Shown piece by piece: positions 31,288-42,050 of a stretch of DNA of 48,001 bases. Made by a program: the position numbers and the translations under genes. The DNA is from Candidatus Pelagibacter sp. (GTDB lineage: Bacteria > Pseudomonadota > Alphaproteobacteria > Pelagibacterales > Pelagibacteraceae), in assembly GCA_016777595.1 (NCBI GenBank), contig JADHRE010000002.1, forward strand, positions 1-48,001, written 5' to 3'. The notes under the pieces are model-generated. The model had not been told where the DNA came from, made no database searches, and was given only the letters and a program-made list of their open reading frames with translations. How positions within the stretch are numbered: the stretch's first letter is position 1; each line of letters begins with the position of its first letter.

Positions 31288-33360
31288 ATGGCTAAGTACA
31301 CTTTAGATAAATATAGAAATATTGGAATCATGGCCCATATTGATGCTGGTAAAACAACTACTACTGAAAGAGTTTTATACTACACAGGGAAAAGTCATAA
31401 AATTGGTGAAGTACATGACGGTGCTGCAACAATGGATTGGATGGAGCAAGAACAAGAAAGAGGTATTACTATTACTTCTGCAGCCACAACCTGCTTTTGG
31501 CGAGACCATAGAATTAATATTATAGACACGCCTGGCCATGTAGATTTTACAATTGAAGTAGAAAGATCTTTAAAAGTTTTAGATGGGGCAGTTTGTGTTT
31601 TTGATGGAGTTGCAGGTGTTGAACCTCAGTCAGAAACAGTTTGGAGACAAGCTGATAAATACAAAGTTCCAAGAATATGTTTTGTGAACAAACTTGATCG
31701 AACTGGTGCAGATTTTTACCGTTGTGTAGATATGATCAAAGAGAGACTTGGTTGCAAACCTTTAGTTTTACAATTACCTGTTGGTTCTGAGGCTGATTTA
31801 AAAGGCGTAGTAGACTTAGTAAAGATGAAAGCAATTATTTGGCAGAACGAAGACCTAGGCGCTAAGTTTGATATTGTCGATATTCCAGATGATCTAAAAG
31901 AAAAATCAAATATTTACAGAAAAGAATTAATTGAAGCTGCTGTAGAAGAAGATGAAAAATTAATGGAGATGTATCTGGATGGAAAAGAGCCATCAGAAGA
32001 TGATTTAAGAAAATGTATTAGAAAAGGTACTTTAGGATTTAATTTTGTTCCTATCACTACCGGTTCTGCATTTAAAAATAAAGGCGTTCAACCATTATTA
32101 GATGCGGTTATAGACTATCTTCCTAGTCCAAAAGATATTGGGTCTATAGAAGCAACAAAAATAAACTCTGAAGAGAAGCTAGATATGAAATTTGATGATA
32201 ACGAACCATTTTCAGCTTTAGCTTTTAAAGTTGCAAATGACCCTTTTGTTGGTTCTTTAACATTTATAAGAATTTATTCAGGTAAAATACAAGCTGGTAC
32301 TTCAGTATATAACTCTTCAAAAGAAAAAACAGAAAGAGTTGGAAGAATGCTTTTAATGCACGCAAACAGCAGAGAAGACATCAAAGAAGCTACAACAGGA
32401 GACATAGTTGCATTAGCTGGGCTAAAACACACAATAACGGGACACACTTTATGTAATGAAAATAAACCAATTTTATTAGAGCCAATGGAATTCCCTGATC
32501 CTGTAATAGAAATTGCAGTTGAACCTAAAACTAAAGCAGACCAAGAAAAAATGGGAGAAGCTTTAGCTAGATTAGCTAAAGAAGATCCATCATTTAGAGT
32601 TACTTCTGATGAAGAATCAGGACAAACAATTATAAAAGGCATGGGTGAATTACACTTAGATATTATTGTAGATAGGATGAAAAGAGAATTTAAAGTGGAA
32701 GCCAACGTTGGCGCACCTCAAGTTGCTTATAGAGAAACAATTTTAGGATCAACAGAAGTCACTTATATTCATAAAAAACAAAGCGGAGGTTCTGGCCAGT
32801 TTGCCAAAGTTACTTTAAGCGTTGAACCACTTGAACCAGGGCAGGGCCGTGAAGTTGAAAATAAAATTAAAGGTGGAGCAATACCAAAAGAATTTATTCC
32901 AGGTGTTGAAAAAGGTGTTTTAAGCGTTGCAGAAAGCGGAATATTAGCAGGTTTTCCAGTTATAGATTACAAAGTAACAATTTTAGACGGATTGCATCAC
33001 GATGTTGACTCTAGTGTATTAGCTTTTGAAATAGCATCAAGAATGTGTTTTAGAGAAGCCTGTCAAAAAGCTACTTTGAAACTGTTAGAACCGATGATGA
33101 AGGTTGAAGTAGTTACGCCTGAAGATTTTATGGGCGATGTCATCGGTGATTTGAATAGTAGACGTGGCCAAGTAGCTTCTACAGAGGCTAGAGGTAATGC
33201 AACTGCAATTAATGCAACTGTGCCACTAGCAAATATGTTTGGATATATAAATAACTTACGTTCTTCCACACAAGGAAGAGCTCAATACACGATGCAATTT
33301 AGTCATTATGATAAAGTTCCACAAAACGTACAGGATGAAGTAACAAAGAAACTAGCTTAA
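31288..33360 (+). CDS. fusA: Elongation factor G
   Basis: [26 protein letters not shown] ... [19 protein letters not shown]. Confidence 0.99.
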   Translation: MAKYTLDKYRNIGIMAHIDAGKTTTTERVLYYTGKSHKIGEVHDGAATMDWMEQEQERGITITSAATTCFWRDHRINIIDTPGHVDFTIEVERSLKVLDGAVCVFDGVAGVEPQSETVWRQADKYKVPRICFVNKLDRTGADFYRCVDMIKERLGCKPLVLQLPVGSEADLKGVVDLVKMKAIIWQNEDLGAKFDIVDIPDDLKEKSNIYRKELIEAAVEEDEKLMEMYLDGKEPSEDDLRKCIRKGTLGFNFVPITTGSAFKNKGVQPLLDAVIDYLPSPKDIGSIEATKINSEEKLDMKFDDNEPFSALAFKVANDPFVGSLTFIRIYSGKIQAGTSVYNSSKEKTERVGRMLLMHANSREDIKEATTGDIVALAGLKHTITGHTLCNENKPILLEPMEFPDPVIEIAVEPKTKADQEKMGEALARLAKEDPSFRVTSDEESGQTIIKGMGELHLDIIVDRMKREFKVEANVGAPQVAYRETILGSTEVTYIHKKQSGGSGQFAKVTLSVEPLEPGQGREVENKIKGGAIPKEFIPGVEKGVLSVAESGILAGFPVIDYKVTILDGLHHDVDSSVLAFEIASRMCFREACQKATLKLLEPMMKVEVVTPEDFMGDVIGDLNSRRGQVASTEARGNATAINATVPLANMFGYINNLRSSTQGRAQYTMQFSHYDKVPQNVQDEVTKKLA

Positions 33361-33363
33361 TTT

Positions 33364-33672
33364 ATGGAAAATCAAAATATAAGAATACATTTGAAGGCTT
33401 ATGATAATAAAATTCTAGATTTATCTACTGAAGAAATTGTTAATACTGCTAAAAGAACTGGCGCTCAAGTTAAAGGACCAATTCCCCTTCCAACAAGAAT
33501 TGAAAAGTACACAGTTTTAAGATCTCCGCATATTGATAAAAAAAGTAGAGAACAATTTGAGTCAAGAACACATAAAAGATTAATAGATATTATTGAACCA
33601 ACACCGCAAACAGTAGAAGCTTTGATGAAATTAGATTTAGCTTCAGGTGTAGATATTGAAATAAAGATATAA
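33364..33672 (+). CDS. rpsJ: 30S ribosomal protein S10
   Basis: [14 protein letters not shown] ... [29 protein letters not shown]. Confidence 0.98.
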   Translation: MENQNIRIHLKAYDNKILDLSTEEIVNTAKRTGAQVKGPIPLPTRIEKYTVLRSPHIDKKSREQFESRTHKRLIDIIEPTPQTVEALMKLDLASGVDIEIKI

Positions 33673-33675
33673 ATT

Positions 33676-34380
33676 ATGAGCATTGGATTAATAGGAACAA
33701 AAATAGGGATGACTAGAGAATTCATGGATAGTGGTCAATCTGTTCCTGTAACAGTTATAAAGGTAGAAAAAGGTAGAGTTTTGGATGTAATCTCAAAAGA
33801 GAAAAGAGGCTATAGTGCGGTTAAATTAGGTTTTTTCAAATTAAAAAATTCTAAACTTACTAAGCAGATGAAAGGTTATTTTGCTAAGAAGAATACGGAA
33901 CCTAAAAAAATCCTTAAAGAATTTAGAGTAGAAAATAATGACCAATACAAAGAGGGTAACGAACTAGGTTTGGAAATCTTTAAAGATAAAAAATTTTTAG
34001 ATGTTAAATCAAAGACCATAGGAAAAGGTTTTGCCGGTGTAATGAAAAGATGGAATTTTGGCGGTCTAAGAGCTTCACATGGTGTTTCTGTTTCTCATAG
34101 GTCGCATGGTTCTACAGGACAAAGACAAGATCCTGGAAAAGTTTTTAAAGGAAAAAAGATGGCTGGGCACATGGGTGATAAATTACGAACAATGTTAAAT
34201 TTAGAAGTAATAAAGTCAGATTTAGAAAATAGTTTATTATATTTAAAAGGTTCTATACCAGGTTCAAAAAACTCAACTGTATTATTAAGAGAGTCAGTAA
34301 AAAATGTCACTAGAAAAACTATTAAAGAAAAATATGAAGCAAAAGTTAAAGCTGCTGCCGCTAAGAAAGGAAAGAAATAA
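33676..34380 (+). CDS. rplC: 50S ribosomal protein L3
   Basis: [13 protein letters not shown] ... [28 protein letters not shown]. Confidence 0.98.
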   Translation: MSIGLIGTKIGMTREFMDSGQSVPVTVIKVEKGRVLDVISKEKRGYSAVKLGFFKLKNSKLTKQMKGYFAKKNTEPKKILKEFRVENNDQYKEGNELGLEIFKDKKFLDVKSKTIGKGFAGVMKRWNFGGLRASHGVSVSHRSHGSTGQRQDPGKVFKGKKMAGHMGDKLRTMLNLEVIKSDLENSLLYLKGSIPGSKNSTVLLRESVKNVTRKTIKEKYEAKVKAAAAKKGKK

Positions 34381-35016
34381 ATGAAATTTCCTCTTCTAAG
34401 CATTGATGGAACGAAAGCAGATACAATAGAGATCTCAGATAAACTAGTTAAACTAAAAGTGAATCATAAATTAATTAAATTTGTTATAGATTGGCAATTA
34501 AATCATGCGAAACCAAGAACTGCTAAAACTAAACAAAGAAATGAAATAAAAGGTTCTACTAGGAAAATTGTACCTCAAAAAGGCGGAGGTGGAGCTAGGC
34601 ATGCTAGTAAAAAAGCACCTTTATTTGTTGGTGGAGGTGTTGCTCATGGTCCAAAAGGTGCAGTCTACAAAATTAAAAAGATTAATAAAAAAGTAAGAAA
34701 ACTTGCTCTTGCTCAAACATTATCAAAAAAGAATTTAGATAAGAATTTACATATTTTAGCAGATGTAAAAAAAGAAATAAAAAAAACAAAAGAGTTCAAT
34801 AAGTTTCTTGTTAAAAATAAATTAGTGAATGTGTTAATAATTTCTGACAGTGACTCAATAAAAAATATAGATAAGTCTGCTCGAAACATTAAAGATGTAA
34901 AATTGATAAAAGACGATGGTGCTAATATTTACGATTTATTTAAATATAAAGACGTAATAATGACGTCTTCATCAATAAAAAAAATTCAAGAAAGGGTTTT
35001 AAATGAAAAAAATTAA
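34381..35016 (+). CDS. rplD: 50S ribosomal protein L4
   Basis: GSTRKIVPQKGGGGARHASKKAPLFVGGGVAHGPKG. Confidence 0.97.
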   Translation: MKFPLLSIDGTKADTIEISDKLVKLKVNHKLIKFVIDWQLNHAKPRTAKTKQRNEIKGSTRKIVPQKGGGGARHASKKAPLFVGGGVAHGPKGAVYKIKKINKKVRKLALAQTLSKKNLDKNLHILADVKKEIKKTKEFNKFLVKNKLVNVLIISDSDSIKNIDKSARNIKDVKLIKDDGANIYDLFKYKDVIMTSSSIKKIQERVLNEKN

Positions 35017-35296
35017 TCATATAGACTCGATTAGAAACCCAATTATCACTGAAAAAGCTACAATTTTATCAGAACAAAATAAAACTGTTTTCAAAGTACA
35101 TGAAAAAGCTAATAAGAAAACTATTAAAAAAAATATAGAAAAACTTTTTAAAGTTAATGTAATAAAAGTAAATATTATTAATCAAAAGTCCAAACTAAAA
35201 ATGAAGCAAGGAAAAAAATCTATCAAAAGTGGGTATAAAAAAGCAATAATAACACTTAAAAAAGGTCAAAGTATAGATCTAACTACAGGAATTTAA
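35003..35296 (+). CDS. rplW: 50S ribosomal protein L23
   Basis: RNPIITEKATILSEQNKTVFKVHEKANKKTIKKNIEKLFKVNV. Confidence 0.96.
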   Translation: MKKINHIDSIRNPIITEKATILSEQNKTVFKVHEKANKKTIKKNIEKLFKVNVIKVNIINQKSKLKMKQGKKSIKSGYKKAIITLKKGQSIDLTTGI

Positions 35297-35298
35297 TA

Positions 35299-36132
35299 AT
35301 GGCACTAAAAACATTTAAACCCTATACAAAAACTACAAGAGGAACAGTAATAGTAGATAAAAGTAGCTTATGGAAAGGGTCTTCATATAAGCCATTAACT
35401 AGAGGCCAGCATGTCACTGGTGGTAGAAATAACGCAGGGCGTATTACTTCAAGACATATGGGTGGTGGCTCTAAACATAAATTTAGGATTATTGATTTTT
35501 TCAGAAAAAAGAAAAATATGAAAGCTATTGTAGATAGAATTGAATACGATCCTAATAGAACTGCTTATATTGCTTTAATAACATATGAAGACAAAGAAAA
35601 AGCATACATAATTTCACCTCAAGGTTTAAAAATAGGAGATACCGTAGAAGCTGGTAAAAATGTAGAAATCAAGACTGGTAATTCACTAGAGCTTAAAGAT
35701 ATACCGCCAGGCACTTTTATACATAACGTTGAGTTAATACCCGGCAATGGCGGAAAACTTGCTAGATCTGCTGGTTCCTCAATAACTCTATCTGGGTATG
35801 ATGGGGATTATGCCATATTAAAGTTATCTTCAGGCGAAACAAGAAAAGTAAATAGTGCTTGCACTGGAACAATTGGAACAGTTTCAAATCCAGACCAAAA
35901 AAACGTTAAAATTGGTAAAGCGGGAAGAAATAGATGGAGAGGAAAACGTCCTCAAACAAGAGGTGTTGCGATGAACCCTGTAGATCACCCACATGGAGGA
36001 GGTGAAGGAAAAACATCTGGTGGAAGAAGTCCTGTTTCTCCGTGGGGACAATCAGCAAAAGGTTTAAAAACAAGAAGACCTCAGAGAAGTGATAAATTTA
36101 TTATAACTAGAAGGAATAAAAGGAAAAAATAA
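35299..36132 (+). CDS. rplB: 50S ribosomal protein L2
   Basis: [26 protein letters not shown] ... [18 protein letters not shown]. Confidence 0.99.
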   Translation: MALKTFKPYTKTTRGTVIVDKSSLWKGSSYKPLTRGQHVTGGRNNAGRITSRHMGGGSKHKFRIIDFFRKKKNMKAIVDRIEYDPNRTAYIALITYEDKEKAYIISPQGLKIGDTVEAGKNVEIKTGNSLELKDIPPGTFIHNVELIPGNGGKLARSAGSSITLSGYDGDYAILKLSSGETRKVNSACTGTIGTVSNPDQKNVKIGKAGRNRWRGKRPQTRGVAMNPVDHPHGGGEGKTSGGRSPVSPWGQSAKGLKTRRPQRSDKFIITRRNKRKK

Positions 36133-36440
36133 TGGCTAGATCTATATGGAAAGGACCTTTTGTTCACCCAAGTTTACTGAAAAAAATTGATAAACTTAAA
36201 AATGAACCCAACAAAAAACCAATTAAGACTTGGTCAAGACACTCGACAATAATCCCTGATTTTATAGGACATAGCTTTATGATTCATAATGGAAAATCTT
36301 TTATACCAATAACTATTTCGGAGGAAATGGTTGGTCACAAACTAGGTGAGTTTGCTCCTACTAGAACATTTAAAGGTCATACTCCAGCAGATAAAAAAGC
36401 GGCTGCACCTGCTGCAAAGCCAGATGGGGATAAAAAATAA
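36132..36440 (+). CDS. rpsS: 30S ribosomal protein S19
   Basis: [17 protein letters not shown] ... [27 protein letters not shown]. Confidence 0.98.
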   Translation: MARSIWKGPFVHPSLLKKIDKLKNEPNKKPIKTWSRHSTIIPDFIGHSFMIHNGKSFIPITISEEMVGHKLGEFAPTRTFKGHTPADKKAAAPAAKPDGDKK

Positions 36441-36808
36441 TGGAAAAAAATATTTCTTTAGTAAAAGCAATAAACAAAAATGTAAGAACAAGTCCTAGAA
36501 AGCTAGCGCTAGTTTGTAATTTTATTAAAGGAAAGAAAGTAGACGTTGCATTGAGAGACTTAGAGTTTTCAAGAAAAAGAATAGCCAAAGATGTAAGCAA
36601 AACAGTTAAGTCTGCCATATCAAACGCAGAAAACAATAATCAATTTGATATTGATAATTTGTTTATAAAAGAGGCTTATGTTGGTAAATCATTGGTTATG
36701 AAAAGATTTAGACCTAGAGCAAAAGGCAGGGCAAGCCCCATAAAAAAACCGTTTAGTAGGATAACTGTAATTTTAGAGGAAAAGAAAAATAAGAAGGTAA
36801 ATAAATAA
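36440..36808 (+). CDS. rplV: 50S ribosomal protein L22
   Basis: [28 protein letters not shown] ... [23 protein letters not shown]. Confidence 0.97.
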   Translation: MEKNISLVKAINKNVRTSPRKLALVCNFIKGKKVDVALRDLEFSRKRIAKDVSKTVKSAISNAENNNQFDIDNLFIKEAYVGKSLVMKRFRPRAKGRASPIKKPFSRITVILEEKKNKKVNK

Positions 36809-37494
36809 TGGGACAAAAAATAAATCCTATAGGATTAAGACTTGGAATTAATAGAGGATGGGATTCTACATGGTTTGCTAAAAAGAAAGATTTTGGTAGA
36901 TATTTAATAGAAGATTTTAAAATTAGAAATTATATTAAAAAAAACGTAATTAACTCGGGTGTTTCTGAGATTATTATTGAGCGTTCCTCAAAAAAATGCA
37001 CTGTTTCAATTCATACATCAAGACCAGGGTTTGTAATTGGAAAAAAAGGTGCAGACATAGAAAAAATTAAAAAAAATATTATGAAAATCACAGATGGTGA
37101 TGTTAACGTAAATATAAAAGAAATTAAAAAACCAGAACTAAATTCAAATTTAGTTGCCGAAAATATAGCACAACAATTAGTTAAACGAATTGCATATAGA
37201 AGAGCCATGAAAAGAGCAATGCAATCTGCGATGAGGCTTAACGCAAAAGGAATAAAAGTTATGTTAAGCGGTAGATTAGCAGGCAATGAAATTGCTCGAA
37301 CTGAGTGGTTACGTGAAGGAAGTATACCTTCTCACACACTCAGAGCCGATATAGATTACGGATTTGCGGAAGCTCTAACTACCTATGGAATTATCGGTGT
37401 TAAAGTTTGGATTTATAAAGGCGAGTTAATGGCTAAAGATGTTGAAAAAGAAAAAAAAGAAAGGGTGAAAAATGCTACAGCCAGTCAGAACTAA
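36808..37494 (+). CDS. rpsC: 30S ribosomal protein S3
   Basis: [24 protein letters not shown] ... [16 protein letters not shown]. Confidence 0.98.
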   Translation: MGQKINPIGLRLGINRGWDSTWFAKKKDFGRYLIEDFKIRNYIKKNVINSGVSEIIIERSSKKCTVSIHTSRPGFVIGKKGADIEKIKKNIMKITDGDVNVNIKEIKKPELNSNLVAENIAQQLVKRIAYRRAMKRAMQSAMRLNAKGIKVMLSGRLAGNEIARTEWLREGSIPSHTLRADIDYGFAEALTTYGIIGVKVWIYKGELMAKDVEKEKKERVKNATASQN

Positions 37495-37876
37495 ATACAG
37501 AAAAGCATTCAAAGGTAGAATACATGGCAATGCAGCAAGAGCTGTTAAATTAAATTATGGTCAGTTTGGACTAAAAGCTACTCAACCAGAAAGAATTATC
37601 GGTAAACAAATTGAAGCAGCAAGGGTAGCATTAACAAGATACATGAAACGTACCGGTAAAGTTTGGACGAGAATTTTTCCAAACATTCCAGTTTCAAAAA
37701 AGCCTACCGAAGTGAGAATGGGTAAAGGTAAAGGTTCTCCCGAATACTATGCTTGTAGAGTTAAACCTGGTAGAATTATATTTGAAATAGATGGAGTGAG
37801 TGAAGAAATTGCAAGAGAAGCGTTGTATAAAGCCTCAGCTAAACTTCCTATAAAAACAAAATTTATAAAAAGATAA
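37472..37876 (+). CDS. rplP: 50S ribosomal protein L16
   Basis: [21 protein letters not shown] ... [20 protein letters not shown]. Confidence 0.98.
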   Translation: MLQPVRTKYRKAFKGRIHGNAARAVKLNYGQFGLKATQPERIIGKQIEAARVALTRYMKRTGKVWTRIFPNIPVSKKPTEVRMGKGKGSPEYYACRVKPGRIIFEIDGVSEEIAREALYKASAKLPIKTKFIKR

Positions 37877-38064
37877 TGCCAAAAAAAAAAGAGGATAAAA
37901 AATTGACTAAAGACCAAGCGGAAAAAAAGATTTTAATGTTGAAGAAAGATTTATTTAATATCAGGTTTAAAAAAATAAATAATCAAATTAACAATCCCGC
38001 TCAATACAATGAGATTAAGAAAAGTATTGCAAGATTATATACGACAGTAAAAAATTCAAAATGA
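37876..38064 (+). CDS. rpmC: 50S ribosomal protein L29
   Basis: 62 aa, [35 protein letters not shown]; position between rplP and rpsQ. Confidence 0.92.
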   Translation: MPKKKEDKKLTKDQAEKKILMLKKDLFNIRFKKINNQINNPAQYNEIKKSIARLYTTVKNSK

Positions 38065-38288
38065 CAAAAAAAATTTTAAAAGGAACAGTCACAAGCGCAA
38101 AAAACAACAAAACTATTGTTGTTCAAGTTACAAGGAAATTTAAACATCCTTTTTATGAAAAGGTAATTAAAAGATCAAAAAAATATCATGCTCACGATGA
38201 AAAAAATAAATTTAAAGAAGGTGAACAAGTTTCAATAATTGAATGTAAACCTTTTTCAAAAAAAAAAACTTGGCAGGTAATTGAATAA
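38061..38288 (+). CDS. rpsQ: 30S ribosomal protein S17
   Basis: [42 protein letters not shown]. Confidence 0.97.
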   Translation: MTKKILKGTVTSAKNNKTIVVQVTRKFKHPFYEKVIKRSKKYHAHDEKNKFKEGEQVSIIECKPFSKKKTWQVIE

Positions 38289-38656
38289 TGATACAAATTC
38301 AAACTGAACTTACAGTTGCGGACAACACAGGAGCAAAAAGAGTTGAATGTATTAAAGTACTCGGTGGTTCAAAAAGAAGATATGCTTCTGTTGGAGACAT
38401 AATAGTAATAAGTGTAAAAGACGCAATACCAAAAGGGAAGGTAAAAAAAGGAGCTGTCCACAAAGCTGTTGTAGTAAGAACAAGAAAAGAAATTTTTAGA
38501 GATGACGGATCTAAAGTCCAATTTGACAAAAACGCAGTTGTTTTAACCGATGATAAAGGTGAGCCAATAGGTACTCGTATTTTTGGACCTGTTACTAGAG
38601 AGCTTAGAAATAAAGGACATACTAAAATAATTTCACTTGCCCCGGAGGTTCTTTAA
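38288..38656 (+). CDS. rplN: 50S ribosomal protein L14
   Basis: [48 protein letters not shown]. Confidence 0.99.
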   Translation: MIQIQTELTVADNTGAKRVECIKVLGGSKRRYASVGDIIVISVKDAIPKGKVKKGAVHKAVVVRTRKEIFRDDGSKVQFDKNAVVLTDDKGEPIGTRIFGPVTRELRNKGHTKIISLAPEVL

Positions 38657-38657
38657 A

Positions 38658-38909
38658 ATGTATTTAAAAAAAGGAATGCAAGTAGAAATTATCACTGGAA
38701 AAGATAAAGGTAAAACAGGTGAAATATTAGAAATTAATAGAAAATTAAATAAAATAAAGATTAAGTCAATAAACATGATCAAGAAGCACACTAAACCTAC
38801 AAAAGAAAACAAGGGTGGCATAATCTCAAAGGAAAGCTTTATTCATCAATCAAATGTTAAAAACATAGATTTAAAAAAAAATGAAAAGAAAGTAGCTGAT
38901 AAAAAATAA
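38658..38909 (+). CDS. rplX: 50S ribosomal protein L24
   Basis: MYLKKGMQVEIITGKDKGKTGEILEI; internal ATG 38658 preferred to ORF-track start 38637, which overlaps rplN. Confidence 0.93.
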   Translation: MYLKKGMQVEIITGKDKGKTGEILEINRKLNKIKIKSINMIKKHTKPTKENKGGIISKESFIHQSNVKNIDLKKNEKKVADKK

Positions 38910-39457
38910 TGGCAAGGTTAAAAAATACATATGAAAAAGAGATAATAATTAAGCTAATGAGCAAGCTTTCATTAAAAAATAAACATGATGTGCCTAAGAT
39001 TCTTAAAATTATTTTAAACATGGGTTTAGGTGAAGACGCCTCAGATGGAAAAAAAATTAAAGCTTGTATTGATGATATGGCCTTAATAGCAGGTCAAAAA
39101 CCAATTGTAACAAAATTTAAACAATCAATCTCAAACTTTAAAACAAGGAAGGGATCAAATGCTGGTATTAAAGTTACATTGAGAGCACAAAAAATGTATG
39201 AGTTTATGGACAGATTAGTAAACATAGCATTACCCAGAATCAAAGACTTTAGAGGTTTGTCTTCTAAAAGTATTGATAACTCCTTTAATTATTCCTTTGG
39301 AATTAAAGAACACATAATTTTCCCAGAGGTTAATTTTGACAAAGTAGACAAAATTAGAGGGTTAGATGTCACAATAGTTACATCAAGTAAAAGTAAAGAA
39401 GGAACATTAGAATTATTAAAAGAATTCAATTTTCCATTAAATGAAAAGATAAACTAA
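38909..39457 (+). CDS. rplE: 50S ribosomal protein L5
   Basis: VPKILKIILNMGLGEDASDGK ... GQKPIVTKFKQSISNFKTRKG. Confidence 0.98.
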   Translation: MARLKNTYEKEIIIKLMSKLSLKNKHDVPKILKIILNMGLGEDASDGKKIKACIDDMALIAGQKPIVTKFKQSISNFKTRKGSNAGIKVTLRAQKMYEFMDRLVNIALPRIKDFRGLSSKSIDNSFNYSFGIKEHIIFPEVNFDKVDKIRGLDVTIVTSSKSKEGTLELLKEFNFPLNEKIN

Positions 39458-39465
39458 GGACAGGT

Positions 39466-39771
39466 ATGGCAAAAACAAGCGCAGTACAAAAAAACTTAAA
39501 AAGAATTAAATTAGTTAAGAAGTATGCAAAAAAAAGAGCTGCTTTAAAAAAGATAATTAATAATAGAAAATTAGAGTTGTCTGAAAGATTTGAAGCTCAA
39601 TTAAAATTAAATAAACTTCCAAAAAATTCTGCAAAAATAAGAATTAGAAACAGATGTGAGGTATCAGGTAGACCACATGGAGTTTATAGAAAATTAAAAA
39701 TATCAAGAATTGCACTAAGGGATATGGCTTCCGCTGGTAAAATTCCTGGTATAACTAAATCAAGCTGGTAG
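39466..39771 (+). CDS. rpsN: 30S ribosomal protein S14 (101-aa form lacking the zinc motif)
   Basis: IRIRNRCEVSGRPHGVYRKLKISRIALRDMASAGKIPGITKSSW. Confidence 0.98.
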   Translation: MAKTSAVQKNLKRIKLVKKYAKKRAALKKIINNRKLELSERFEAQLKLNKLPKNSAKIRIRNRCEVSGRPHGVYRKLKISRIALRDMASAGKIPGITKSSW

Positions 39772-39778
39772 GAGAAAT

Positions 39779-40177
39779 ATGACATTTACAGATCCAATAG
39801 GTGATATGTTTTCAAGAATTAGAAATGGACAGATGAGATCGCTTAATTCTGTTGCAATACCTTCATCTAATTTTAGAAAAAACATTTTAGAAATTCTTAA
39901 AACCGAAGGTTATATTAAAGATTATTTTATTGAAAAAACCGAAAACAATAAAACAAGTTTAAAAATTTCATTAAAATATTATGAAGGCGATCCAGTCATT
40001 AAAGAAATAAAACGTGTATCCAAACCAGGTAGAAGAGTTTATTCTAGAGCAACAAGTATTCCAAAAGTGATGAATGGGCTTGGACTCGCGATACTATCTA
40101 CACCAAAAGGAGTTATGAGCGATGCCGAGGCTAGAAAAAATAATGTTGGCGGAGAGGTAATTTGTAGGGTCTTTTAA
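39779..40177 (+). CDS. rpsH: 30S ribosomal protein S8
   Basis: DPIGDMFSRIRNGQM ... LGLAILSTPKGVMSDAEARKNNVGGEVICRVF. Confidence 0.98.
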   Translation: MTFTDPIGDMFSRIRNGQMRSLNSVAIPSSNFRKNILEILKTEGYIKDYFIEKTENNKTSLKISLKYYEGDPVIKEIKRVSKPGRRVYSRATSIPKVMNGLGLAILSTPKGVMSDAEARKNNVGGEVICRVF

Positions 40178-40719
40178 TGTCTAAAATTGGAAAAAAAAAT
40201 ATTATAATTCCAAAAGAGTCTTCAATAAAAATTGAAGGAGCTCTTTTAACTATTACAGGACCTAAAGGAACAAAAAAATTAACTATTAATGATAAAATTT
40301 TTTCATCAAAATTAAATGAAAGTGAATTCCAAATATTACCTCTTGAAAAAAAAATTGATAAAAAAACTTCAATAATGTGGGGGACTTATAGAAGTTTAAT
40401 AAATAATGCTGTAGATGGTGTATCAAAAGGTCATGAAAAAATTTTAGAACTTAGTGGTGTCGGTTTTAGAGCAAATTTAAAAGGAGAAATTTTAAATCTA
40501 CAAATTGGTTTTAGCCATGATGTAAATTTTAAAATACCAAAAGAAGTCAAAATTACTGTTGAAAAACAAACTATAATTAAGATAAGTGGCGTAGATAAAG
40601 AGTTGGTTTCAAAAATTGCAGCTGATATTAAGAATTTAAAACCAGTTGAACCTTATAAAGCAAAGGGCATAAAAGAAAAAGGTCAATTCGTTTTAAGAAA
40701 AGAAGGTAAAAAGAAATAA
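40177..40719 (+). CDS. rplF: 50S ribosomal protein L6
   Basis: MSKIGKKNIIIP ... ELSGVGFRANLKGEILNLQIGFSHDV ... EPYKAKGIKEKGQFVLRKEGKKK. Confidence 0.98.
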   Translation: MSKIGKKNIIIPKESSIKIEGALLTITGPKGTKKLTINDKIFSSKLNESEFQILPLEKKIDKKTSIMWGTYRSLINNAVDGVSKGHEKILELSGVGFRANLKGEILNLQIGFSHDVNFKIPKEVKITVEKQTIIKISGVDKELVSKIAADIKNLKPVEPYKAKGIKEKGQFVLRKEGKKK

Positions 40720-41072
40720 TGAATAAAATTAATAATAAAATAAAAAGAAAGCTAAGAAATAGAAAAAAATTGAAGCTTGTAAGTGAAAATAGGTACAGAA
40801 TTTCTGTAAATAAATCACTAAACAATCTGTCAGCTCAAATAATTGATGATAAAAAACATATAACTTTAGTTTCTGCTTCTTCTATAGAAAAAGAATTTAA
40901 GTCAAAAAAAATTAAAAAGATGGAAAAGTCTAGTCTCCTTGGTGAAATTCTTTCAAAAAGAGCTAAAGAAAAAAATATTAACAAGGTTTACTTTGATAGA
41001 GGTGAGTATAAATATCACGGTAGAGTAAAGGCATTTGCTGAGACATTAAGAAAAAACGGATTAAAATTTTAA
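40719..41072 (+). CDS. rplR: 50S ribosomal protein L18
   Basis: [31 protein letters not shown] ... [28 protein letters not shown]. Confidence 0.96.
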   Translation: MNKINNKIKRKLRNRKKLKLVSENRYRISVNKSLNNLSAQIIDDKKHITLVSASSIEKEFKSKKIKKMEKSSLLGEILSKRAKEKNINKVYFDRGEYKYHGRVKAFAETLRKNGLKF

Positions 41073-41073
41073 C

Positions 41074-41592
41074 ATGGCTGATTATAAAAAACCTGAAAGT
41101 GATATTAAAGAAAAACTGGTTGCAATAAATCGAATTACAAAAGTTGTTAAAGGCGGCAGAAGATTTGGATTTGCAGCTTTAGTAGTTGTTGGAAATCAAA
41201 AAGGATCTGTCGGTATTGGTCAGGGTAAATCTAAACAAGTACCTGATGCTATTAGAAAAGCAACAGAAGTAGCAAAAAGAAATTTAATTAAAATTCCATT
41301 AAAAGAAGGCAGAACACTTCACCATGACGTCAAAGGAAAAAACGGTTCTGGTAAAGTTCTTTTAAGAACAGCTCCTGCTGGAACAGGTATTATTGCTGGT
41401 GGTGCCATCCGTTCAGTATGTGAAGTCCTTGGAGTGCAAGATATTGTTGCTAAGTCATTAGGCTCGGCAAATCCTCACAATGTTTTAAAAGCATGTGTTA
41501 ATGGATTAAAATCTCAAAATTCCCCAAAAATTTTATCAGCTATAAGAGGTAAAAAAATATCTGATATCGTTTTAAAAAGAGAGGCAAAATAA
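41074..41592 (+). CDS. rpsE: 30S ribosomal protein S5
   Basis: [50 protein letters not shown]. Confidence 0.98.
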   Translation: MADYKKPESDIKEKLVAINRITKVVKGGRRFGFAALVVVGNQKGSVGIGQGKSKQVPDAIRKATEVAKRNLIKIPLKEGRTLHHDVKGKNGSGKVLLRTAPAGTGIIAGGAIRSVCEVLGVQDIVAKSLGSANPHNVLKACVNGLKSQNSPKILSAIRGKKISDIVLKREAK

Positions 41593-42044
41593 TGCAACTA
41601 AATAGTTTGTTAAAAACTAATAAAAAAAAAATAAGAGTTGGTAGAGGTATTGGTTCAGGTAAAGGTAAAACTTCCTCAAGAGGTCATAAAGGTCAAAAGT
41701 CAAGATCTGGCGTAGCTATAAAAAGTTTTGAAGGAGGGCAAATGCCTTTATACAGACGTTTGCCAAAGAGAGGTTTTAAATCAATAGGTAAGAATGTTAC
41801 AGCTGTTCTAAATCTTTCTAAAATTCAGAATATTATTGATAAATCAAAATATCATACAGACAAGATTTTAGATTTGAAAGTTTTAAAGGAAAAAAAATTA
41901 ATAAATAAAAAATTTAAAAAATTAAAAATCCTTGGTTCAGGTGAAATTAAAAAGAATATAGAAATTTCAGCACATTTTTTTTCCAAGCAAGCTTTAGCTA
42001 AAATTGAAAAAGCGGGCGGCAAAATAAATATTGTAAAAAAATAA
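41592..42044 (+). CDS. rplO: 50S ribosomal protein L15
   Basis: RVGRGIGSGKGKTSSRGHKGQKSRSG ... EGGQMPLYRRLPKRGFKS. Confidence 0.97.
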   Translation: MQLNSLLKTNKKKIRVGRGIGSGKGKTSSRGHKGQKSRSGVAIKSFEGGQMPLYRRLPKRGFKSIGKNVTAVLNLSKIQNIIDKSKYHTDKILDLKVLKEKKLINKKFKKLKILGSGEIKKNIEISAHFFSKQALAKIEKAGGKINIVKK

Positions 42045-42050
42045 TAATTT

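Noticed and set aside
31322-31525. 67-aa alternative-frame + ORF inside fusA
   Set aside because: Out-of-frame translation of the EF-G GTP-binding region.
37472-37494. 23-bp rpsC/rplP overlap as an unusual overlapping gene
   Set aside because: Short out-of-frame operon overlap, common in compact ribosomal operons.
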